Below, one piece after another: positions 13,717 through 64,000 of a stretch of 64,000 bases of DNA. This DNA is from Amorphochlora amoebiformis (Eukaryota; Cercozoa; Chlorarachniophyceae), in NCBI GenBank assembly GCA_054601695.1, contig BAAHQB010000143.1, forward strand, positions 62,001-126,000, in the 5' to 3' direction. How positions within the stretch are numbered: position 1 is the stretch's first letter; each line of letters begins with the position of its first letter. The translations under genes and the position numbers were made by a program. The notes beneath the pieces were generated by a model. That model saw only the letters and a list, made by a program, of their open reading frames with translations, searched no databases and had not been told where the DNA came from.

Positions 13717-14376
13717 TCAAATGTCCTCAAAATCAAACCCACAATCCTCCTCCTCTTCAGCTTTGTCCCCGGTGCCCACCTGAAAAGGCGTGCGAACATA
13801 TTTTTTTAGGCTCTTAAACGGTGATGATTAAACAGGGGAGACCAACCTTGGCATAATCCGGAAGCTCACCCTTGGCCTTGAGTATTCGCGCCTCATCAGG
13901 CCCGTATTTATGGATGACATCGGCCTTGTCGTCTTGGAACTCCCGCAGGCCAAGCAGCACGATATCGCCCTGTTTGATCCAGACGCGCTTTATGAACTTC
14001 CCGCGAATGATGCACATGCGGGTCTTGCCGTCGTAGCATTTGCCCTCCAAACGGCCGTTGCCCAGGAGCTTCTCTACGCGGGCATACTGAGGAGAAAGAA
14101 CATGTTATTTTTAAAAGAAAGGGCTGGATTGCCAGAAAAAAGCGCGCGCAGTAGGCAGAAAACCTAACTACCACCCAACTGACGACTCCACTACACTCGT
14201 GTAGTTGTGCCGTTAATATTACGCAGGGAAACAGGTCTGTGCTCAGAATATTGGTTTGTCGTTGCAGGAAGTACCTCTTGGTTTTCCTCTTTCAGAATAA
14301 GCTCTCGCTTTTGCGTGGACTTTCCTTCGCGCTTTCCACGACGCTTGTTCTTTCCGCCGCCCTTATTTTTCGGCAT
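13717..14376 (-). CDS. EIF1A: translation initiation factor eIF1A, 3 exons, 134 aa
   Basis: eIF1A binds the A site of the 40S subunit and promotes scanning and start-codon selection. Exons on the minus strand: 14376-14275, 14086-13847 and 13779-13717, joined in phase 0 at both junctions. The start [15 protein letters not shown] matches the basic N-terminal tail of the family. The central S1/IF1-type OB fold is clear ([20 protein letters not shown], then [20 protein letters not shown], then [15 protein letters not shown]). The acidic C-terminus ends DFEDI, like the tail that contacts eIF5B in the family. Length is close to the usual 140-150. An in-frame ATG six codons upstream (14394) exists, but the family start is MPKNKG. 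Its two introns are only 188 and 67 bases and have no TA repeat, unlike every other gene here. Confidence 0.96.
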
Positions 14377-14755
14377 GTTTCCAGTCTTTCTCACGAACTT
14401 ATGTCTGTTGAACGCTTGTTGATGTGTGTGCCGTAGCCGTCTTCAGTCACGGGTGAGGTGCTTGGAAGCTTCCCTGACACGGTTCCCAAATTAATTCTTC
14501 GCGGGAATATTCTCCGAGATTCGGCGAAATTTCTTTGAATCGCGGGTAATCACCCAAAAAACATTTATAATCTCTGGGGATCTCTGAGACTCTCCTAAAG
14601 ATCTCCCAAGCGTGAAAACACACACTCGCGCGCTCCTAGGCACCCCCTTCCCTTCGTACGCAGCCTTCTCCTCCTCTCCTCTGTCCCCAACCCCTAAATT
14701 ATGGCTGAGAACCCAAAATTTTATTAGGGGCGTGAACTGAACACTTGTGACGAAT
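14377..14755. promoter_or_regulatory. divergent promoter region between eIF1A and the SnoaL-like gene
   Basis: A 379-base non-repetitive interval between the two start codons, the genes facing away from each other. It contains a pyrimidine-rich stretch near 14640-14695 and no good open frame. Promoter function follows from position only; no defined motif was recognised. Confidence 0.45.
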
Positions 14756-26470
<11,715 letters not shown>

Positions 26471-27291
26471 CCCAGAGGCCCAAAAGCGCTGAAGCAAGTC
26501 AACCCCAACCACTCAACCACCCCTCCCCGACACCCCAAAAAAAAATAAAAATAAAAATTCGGAAAAAAAAAAAAAGTTAATATGAAGAAAAAGACGAGAC
26601 ACATGCAGCGTATTTTTATTTTTAATTGTTTATTACAGTACATGAAATAGCAAGGGGGGGAGGGGCTTGGGTGGGCCTGGGGGGGAGGGGCTTGGGTAGG
26701 CCTGGGGGAGAGTTCTAAGAACCAGAAAGAGAAAACCAAGAAAATTGACAGTGGAGGAGGTGCGATACAGGATGAGCGCCATTGGCAACGAGCCAGTCGT
26801 CTAGTGAGTATACACAACCAAGGCAGTGTGCACGCCGCGGTGTAATCTAGGTAATTTGATCAAGATCAATGAGCTAGTTATTCACGTGCACGTGTCTCCC
26901 CCGGGGGCTTAATATTGTTATTAATCTAACATATCTATCACGTACTTGAGTTAATTCGTCTAGTTCTATGTATTCTAGACATAAGATATAGTCAGATATC
27001 ATCACTACTAGACTAATACTAGCTGTGTCTCACTCTAGTCTAGCTAGTCACTATCTTCTGCTATTACGTTGGACTTATATATATATATATATATTATAAC
27101 TGGTGTCTAGGCCCTATTACTGTAAGTCTTATGATTCTTGTGATTTACTTCTCAAAATTGTGTTTTCAACGGTAATCTAGGTAATTTCTAGATTTTATAT
27201 ACTTGAAAACCAGCTCAGCCCAACGGGTATATATATACAGCCTAGACAGCCTATGCAAAACTATTCTAAACTAGGTCGAAACCATGTCCCG
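26471..27291. other. convergent 3' spacer, A-rich then CTAG-dense
   Basis: Lies between the 3' ends of the SnoaL-like gene (+) and the IPK gene (-). An A-rich stretch at 26537-26577 includes AATAAA-like sequence and may hold the SnoaL-gene poly(A) signal. A GGGCTTGGGTRGGCCTGGGG unit is repeated twice at 26658-26710. CTAG occurs about fourteen times between 26845 and 27300. Confidence 0.55.
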
Positions 27292-41614
<14,323 letters not shown>

Positions 41615-42265
41615 CACTAAGGCACTAACTGCCGCCGTTGCCGCCAACCCAGCTGACCGTAAATAAATCCAAACAGTCAAATCAGGTTTAAAAAAAAAAA
41701 GCTTGGTCTTATTTATCGAACACTCCCTACAGAAAGTATATAATATATATCGATATCTCACCAACTGTCTTCACAACCACGGGAAACATCACACCGCGTA
41801 CGTGTGAGACGTGCGAATGTCCTCGCGCGTGAAATGGAAGCTGCCTATCGGATCGAAACAGCAGGAATGTCGTCGGAATTTCTCGGAATTTTTAGCGTCA
41901 ATAGAACAGAGGTTGGGTTTTTCGAACGAAAGTATAAGAATAAGGGTTTGAGAGGGGGGAAGGGTTAGCAGAGGCGACCGTTGACACGAAGACGTGTTCC
42001 GTGAGCATAGGACACGTGTCGTCTTATTAATATTAATAGTTACATATCAAACGCAAGATATGTTGATATTTATATGTCAATATACTCCACATCACCCCAT
42101 TATTGACACGGCCATTGTACCCATAATCGACGACGCATATCCCGCAACGGAAGCCAGGCATAATGTTCCCCCGCCCCAGACAACCCGCACAAAACCCCCT
42201 GTCAACCACTTTCTTTCAATCCCTTTCACCAATCCATCAAATCGACACTTATTTTTCGAGTAGTC
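41615..42265. promoter_or_regulatory. divergent promoter region between IPK and the MGN-protein gene
   Basis: A 651-base non-repetitive interval between two start codons facing apart. An open frame without an ATG runs to a stop at 42263, three bases before the plus-strand start. No promoter motif was recognised; the call rests on gene orientation. The IPK start could lie further upstream, since the frame stays open to 41764. Confidence 0.42.
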
Positions 42266-47041
<4,776 letters not shown>

Positions 47042-48101
47042 TTTTGTGCCCTGAAACTTGAATTATAACTTCATTACAACCTAGACAACATTTGACTGTA
47101 TAGACTGTATGCAAGGACAGATACGTACACTACGTATACAACTTGATACGCCCGTACGATGTAGATTATCGGCCCTAGTATCTACATTATGTACACTCTC
47201 CAGGGGACTCTATTTAGGTACTAGACGAATTTTCTATATATACTTCTTAAGTACATATTTTTACATGTACTAGATGTACCACAATCTGCATAACATTTGA
47301 TACTTGTTCTAGAATCTGACGTCGATGTGCATTACTAATATTCTAATCCGATGAATTGTTATTGAGACGTGAATAATTTCGTAATTCTAGTGTGTATTTT
47401 TGAGTAGTTCTGTTCTCAGTTCGGGCCCCAATACAGATGTATGACTACTACTAGTAGTATAGATGGCATCGGTTGCTAGCTACTGATATTATTATATCAC
47501 CTGGTTTTGATAGATGTTGTAATACATGTACTAGTCAGGGGCACGTACGTAGTTCTTGTTTGGGGGTCTTGCTGGGATTAAATTGCAAATACTGAATAAT
47601 GATGAATTTGGATTCACTTGGTCAACGCTGGTCTAACATCAAAAGAAACGTGCAACGGACTCCTTACTACTCTTCGGAAATCCGCGCCACCTCTAAGACT
47701 GCGTCGATCAATAAATTGCTCAACCCAAACCCGACGCGCACCCTACCGATATCATCTCGCCGAATGAATGCATCCGATGAATATGAACACAAATAGATAG
47801 CCACGCGATCCCGGGTTAGAAACCTTCCGCTTTCAGTCGCCAAACGAGTCGAACCGTTGATGGCGTCTGAAAAGATCTTCTAGCTGCCCCAGTGGCGAGC
47901 CAACCAGGATTGGCGTCGGTAGGGTCGGAAGTGGACCGATTTCGACAGGAGAAATCCCTGGTGTAATAGTGAATGTGAGTGAATTACAAATTGTAAGTGT
48001 TAATATGTAAATTTTTCATGCCTGCATAAAGGTATATTATATTTTATACAAACGTATAATTATTATATATGTGTATATATATGTTTATATATATATACAT
48101 T

Positions 48102-48180
<79 letters not shown>

Positions 48181-48193
48181 CGTAAACATATGT

Positions 48194-48236
<43 letters not shown>

Positions 48237-48241
48237 ATATA

Positions 48242-48307
<66 letters not shown>
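47042..48307. other. convergent 3' spacer, CTAG-rich, with a small ORF
   Basis: Lies between the 3' ends of the MGN-protein gene (+) and the NmrA-like gene (-). CTAG occurs about ten times at 47080-47530. A unique-sequence open frame lies at 47599-47796 (listed separately). The stretch 47800-48000 is mixed sequence with nothing recognised; the rest is TA repeat. Confidence 0.5.
47599..47796 (+). CDS. possible small orphan ORF, 65 aa
   Basis: Not recognised. An uninterrupted frame in non-repetitive sequence encodes a Ser/Asn/Arg-rich peptide (NLDSLGQRWSNIKRNVQRTP near the start), ending in TAG. No splice partner was found and it sits in a convergent spacer. It may be non-coding. Confidence 0.25.
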   Translation: MMNLDSLGQRWSNIKRNVQRTPYYSSEIRATSKTASINKLLNPNPTRTLPISSRRMNASDEYEHK

Positions 48308-48309
<2 letters not shown>

Positions 48310-48572
48310 ATATAAGACTAATGGTTATATTGCACATAAGGGCATTCATAATAAAACACGTACGTACAATAGTCACCCTTAGATCCATCAGGTTATAACC
48401 GAGAACCAATGCCGTGTTCTTGCGCATTTCCTCCCACTTTTGATGGTCGATCCTCGACAAGCTCTCATAGGTTTCGATCATTAGCGCAGACTCTTTAGCA
48501 AAGAGCTTCAGCATCCATCGGGAAGTATGCTTTACCTATATGTTCATGGATACAGTTTATATATATATATAT

Positions 48573-48638
<66 letters not shown>

Positions 48639-48750
48639 TAATATATAAATGTATATATACACATAATTTATACATATGTGTATATATGTGTACGTAATAT
48701 ATATTAATAGATATGTATATATATATATATATATATAGATTAATATGTTT

Positions 48751-48797
<47 letters not shown>

Positions 48798-48925
48798 GGG
48801 ATGTATAATATAAAAACATGTTGTGGGAGAGAAACAGAGGAAGTATAGATCCAAGGGAAGGGGATGGCCTCACCTCCCACTCATCAGACTCCCCTCGAAG
48901 ATGAGCAATCTCGCTCACGATCTGC

Positions 48926-49003
<78 letters not shown>

Positions 49004-49184
49004 ATATACACGCATATATATATATATATATATATAGATATCCAATACAGTTAAACTTTAAAACATGATTTGTCTTGAGTTTCACTTGTTTCGGGGTAAG
49101 AATCTGAGTGACAATTGGCATCTCCCTCCCATCCCAAGCATCGGGATACACTAGCGCTAGTGAACCTACGCGACCTGATATTAA

Positions 49185-49238
<54 letters not shown>

Positions 49239-49692
49239 TATATATATATATACATATATTGTATGTATATTATAAATATGTATGGACACACAAGACATAA
49301 AAAAATATGCATCGTGCAATAATCATGCAAAAATTGAACAGATTTATTCAGTGTATGTTTGTTTCATATACATAACATCTACTTGTTCAGCAAAGATACA
49401 TTTATTGTTGTATCACATGGAGAGGTCGAGTACGTACCTATATCGCGACAAGCCGTGTAGGCCATCTTAACGTTGTGTTTCCACACCGAAGGGTAAATCC
49501 CTAAAAAAAATATGATTAATTCAGATATGGCCTTTTCACAGATAACGGAAATTCGATCCGGATATTTGGATTTGATCTCGTTCGCTTCAGCTTTGCGCTT
49601 CTCTAAAATACATATTACATATTGTGCACGTACACATTAGGAATATTACTTGTACAAAATATTTATTTACCTACACACACAAACACACACAC

Positions 49693-49723
<31 letters not shown>

Positions 49724-49936
49724 CAATATGTACATATATATTCATATATATTTATATATTTATATATATATATTTTTATATATATAAATATATATACATA
49801 TTTAAATATATATGTGTATACATACACACATTTATATATATACATACATATATATATATATATATAATATTTTATATATATTATATATATATATATATTT
49901 GAATATATATATACACATATATATATACACACATGT

Positions 49937-49979
<43 letters not shown>

Positions 49980-50282
49980 CATGTATACATATATATATAT
50001 ATATAATATATACATATGTATATATAAGTATATACTTAAATATATATATATATATATATTTAGATACATATACATATATATATATATATATATTAATACA
50101 TATACATATACCCACATGTGTGTATATATATGATGTGTACATAGACAATGTACAATTGTGCATGTGGAAGAAGTTACCCTGCTTAGATATCCCGTATGTG
50201 GGGTTGACGATCATCTCCATGAAGTATGCAGGCCTAACAAAAGGTGTGGTATATGTGTATGTGTGTGCATTTATGTGTATAT

Positions 50283-50316
<34 letters not shown>

Positions 50317-50552
50317 ATTATACATACATATATAAATAAATACATTTATATATTATAGGTACACATACAAACATATACACATAAATATTTAGATATTTAT
50401 ATACACACATATATATATATATATATATACTGTAACATTATGGTTTGAATATAAAATATTTTATAAAAACATATCACATTAAATTATATACACATACACA
50501 TACATACATATATACACACATACACATATATATGTGTGTGTGTGTGCATATA

Positions 50553-50593
<41 letters not shown>

Positions 50594-50646
50594 TATATAT
50601 ATATACATACGCATATACATGTACACATACACATACATATACATAT

Positions 50647-50693
<47 letters not shown>

Positions 50694-50853
50694 GTATATA
50701 TTATACATATATATATATATATATATGTTTGTATATATGTACATAATATTAATAGAGGAATATATGTACATATATATGTACATTTGTATAAATATATACA
50801 AATATTATATGTATATAATATTTTGATGTGTTCGAATGTAAATATACATATTA

Positions 50854-50884
<31 letters not shown>

Positions 50885-51330
50885 TGACACATGATGCCAT
50901 TTATTTACTATTCTATTGCACCGTAGAATTGTGTAGCGCAGACCAGAGTCCTTTATCATCTCCTCAACGATCATCTTGTCGAGGAAGATCTGCGATTTTC
51001 TTCTGTATTTTCTGTAGTTGTCAGAGGAACCAAAGTCCGTGAAGAGCTGTCCTACGCCAAGGGCGGACGAGTATACGATGTGTCTCACTCCTTCTGCCTT
51101 TGTACACGCAACGCATGCACGTCAGATAAAGGGAAGAGTCGGAGGAGAAGAAATGAAGGTACCTTCGAAGCCTCGAGCACGTTTTTGGCTTGGGTTGCCT
51201 GCAGACAAGTGAATTTGGATTTCGATGGGTTGTAGCTGCTCCTGAAAGTGTGATGTGGCAAATATGTGTACATATATATATATATGTATATGATATATAT
51301 TATATGTATATATATATATATATATATATG

Positions 51331-51365
<35 letters not shown>

Positions 51366-51381
51366 TATACATATATATATA

Positions 51382-51422
<41 letters not shown>

Positions 51423-51482
51423 TGTATATATATATATATATATATATCATAAATATATGATATATATAAATATATATATGAA

Positions 51483-51535
<53 letters not shown>

Positions 51536-51576
51536 TATATATGTGACACATATTATATATTCTTAAATGTAAAAAT

Positions 51577-51617
<41 letters not shown>

Positions 51618-51785
51618 CATATGTTTAAATATATATAATATAAAAATACGTAAATATTACATATATGTTTACATATTATATATATATATATATATATATA
51701 TGTCTGCGTTAAAGTATATATACATATAATACATGCAACCCTTACCACTCTCACCAGGTACAAACGCGTATACATATATACATAT

Positions 51786-51818
<33 letters not shown>

Positions 51819-51931
51819 TATATATATGTATATATACATGTGTATATATGTATATATATAATATACATATATATGTATAAATATATTTATTTACATCTAT
51901 ACATATATATATATATATAAACCTACATATG

Positions 51932-51982
<51 letters not shown>

Positions 51983-52576
51983 ACACATATCTCTAAATAC
52001 ATATGTGTATATTTATATATTTATATATACAATATGCACGCTTCTAAGGAAAGGCTGCAACAATGTGGATGTATGTCCATGAGTATAAATAGGACGTAAA
52101 ATTACCCGCCGGCCTTGAATGAATACTCAAGCGTGATGAGAAACACGCTTGACACCCCACGAACGGCACGTCTCATATCCTTTTCATCCATCATATCACC
52201 CTGTATGATCAATCATTTAGAACGAGAAACAATAGTACTCACGGAATTGTGAATTGAAATGTCTAAACATACCTTGACGATGTGAACACCTCTTTCTTTG
52301 AGTTCTCTGGCCTTCATGGTGGTAGGATCTCGCACCATAGCGCGAATCTTGAATCGCGACCTCATATCCCTGTCAGTTTATTCAGTCAGGCATTACAACA
52401 GTCCGCGGACATTCGGCAATTGCAGAAACTAACATCTCAAATTACCTGTCCCTGGCTCTCAGTAGCGCGTCGACGATTGCTCTACCCTGGTTGCCCGTGG
52501 CGCCTACGACCAAAATGGTGCCATTATTCTTCTTCCTCCTATTCTTCTTCCTGACTATCCCGTTTGCTCCGGGCAT
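48308..52576 (-). CDS. NmrA-like NAD(P)-binding protein (atypical SDR), 10 exons, ~353 aa
   Basis: NmrA-like proteins are Rossmann-fold atypical SDRs, often redox sensors rather than enzymes. Minus-strand exons: 52576-52446, 52369-52273, 52200-52106, 51241-51163, 51097-50922, 50233-50178, 49500-49438, 49174-49086, 48921-48874 and 48535-48308. All phases join; the sum is 354 codons with stop. The nucleotide-binding motif is at residues about 20-34 ([20 protein letters not shown]). Then come IRAMVRDP, the VKGD turn, [48 protein letters not shown] and [14 protein letters not shown], in family order. The catalytic YxxxK of classical SDRs is not evident, as in other NmrA-like proteins. The last exon's final 20 codons run toward TA repeat, so the true C-terminus may differ. 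An optional 63-base exon at 49540-49602 is described separately. Confidence 0.87.
49540..49602 (-). other. ATG8-like cassette exon inside the NmrA-like gene
   Basis: On the minus strand a 63-base segment between TTTTAG and GTGAAA keeps phase (1 in, 1 out) with the flanking exons 50233-50178 and 49500-49438. It encodes [18 protein letters not shown] then SVI. The open frame continues without a stop into 49500 as CEKAISELI. This matches the early part of ATG8/LC3 proteins, where EKRKAE, YPDRIPVICEKA and an acidic/Ser stretch occur in this order. Skipping it gives the normal NmrA length (ISKQ|GIYPSVW). No other ATG8 exon was found in the window. Confidence 0.6.
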
Positions 52577-52920
52577 AGTTCCTGTCGGGAAATGGATGAA
52601 ATTCAGAGCCCTGGCAGAGCGTGAATTGGGATATTCCGGTACTTTTTTTGCCTTCTTGTTGGTAAATCAGAGGCATTCTTGTTGGGTTTTGCCACAGCAA
52701 CCGGAACTGATGCCGCCCTTCTGGCGGGAAGCGACTCCTGGAAAATTCTTTGGGTTCCGTTGGTGGTATTTGGGTGAAATTAATAAATCTTATTTTTAGA
52801 AAATGATTCTTCTTTGTACCCTCTAGTCTGATAACAACATCCATTAATCGTGGAATGATTTCCCCTTAATAAAATTATCTGTGAATTTTACGTAAAATCA
52901 TCTGTATTGGCCACGCACGA
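52577..52920. promoter_or_regulatory. region upstream of the NmrA-like gene
   Basis: Non-repetitive interval before the NmrA-like start. On the minus strand 52539-52844 is open in a different frame from the NmrA-like protein and resembles nothing known to me. It may also serve the weak plus-strand gene at 52921. Confidence 0.35.
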
Positions 52921-53760
<840 letters not shown>

Positions 53761-53951
53761 ATTAGAACCATTGAATATCATCAATTTATTGTGACTAGTA
53801 TAAAAAAAATTAAAAACAATTGACTGGCTAATAGCTATTGGCTTGCTTTCTAGTTTATAAAAGTGAGTTGAAATAATTGTTTTCGATAGGCGGTAGGACT
53901 CGCTCATGAGAATTGAATTAAATTAACCCATGAGGCCTATGGCAAGTGAAC

Positions 53952-64000
<10,049 letters not shown>

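Noticed and set aside
41994-42263. 89-codon plus-strand frame ending just before the MGN-protein start
   Set aside because: It has no ATG start, resembles nothing known to me, and lies in the divergent promoter region; more likely a chance open frame in 5' sequence.
52539-52844. Minus-strand 101-codon frame overlapping the NmrA-like first exon
   Set aside because: It is in a different frame from the clearly conserved GATGNQG-containing exon and shows no family features.

Overview
This window is eukaryotic nuclear DNA. About two thirds of it is (TA)n microsatellite and related AT-rich simple sequence, and coding sequence survives as small islands. Almost every island is bounded by an acceptor AG and a donor GT, and the codon phases join from island to island. 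Assembling the islands by hand gives multi-exon genes whose exons are 14 to 240 bases long and whose introns are mostly hundreds to a few thousand bases of (TA)n, CT/GA or CCCTAA/TTAGGG-like repeat. The species is not identifiable from the sequence. A unicellular eukaryote, possibly an alga, fits: there is an isopentenyl phosphate kinase, and a SnoaL-like protein with a signal peptide whose motifs I associate with algal proteins.

Layout: 316-398 (-) possible exon of a gene running off the left edge; 1064-3395 (+) possible 80-residue secreted protein; 4219-12557 (+) 258-residue protein of unknown function with an acidic tail; 13717-14376 (-) eIF1A; 14756-26470 (+) 424-residue SnoaL/NTF2-like protein in 23 exons; 27292-41614 (-) isopentenyl phosphate kinase in about 18 exons; 42266-47041 (+) 169-residue protein starting MGN; 48308-52576 (-) NmrA-like atypical SDR protein; 52921-53760 (+) weak small gene; 53952-63526 (-) Kelch-repeat protein, 16 exons seen, 5' end not found. 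Neighbouring genes mostly alternate in strand, giving short divergent promoter regions and convergent 3' spacers. Three of the spacers are unusually dense in CTAG.

The main unusual observations are: (1) many introns carry degraded copies of the adjacent exon-intron junction, as if introns had grown by tandem duplication across splice sites; (2) telomere-like arrays lie in introns with CCCTAA nearly always on the sense strand, sometimes starting exactly at a 5' splice site; (3) an ATG8-like 63-base cassette exon, phase-compatible, lies in an intron of the NmrA-like gene; (4) a small repeat family with imperfect terminal inverted repeats is inserted in (TA)n in three introns; (5) two non-repetitive ORFs, one with a C2H2 zinc finger, lie antisense inside Kelch-gene introns.

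All splice models are manual inferences from phase and GT/AG signals; no transcript or database evidence was available.
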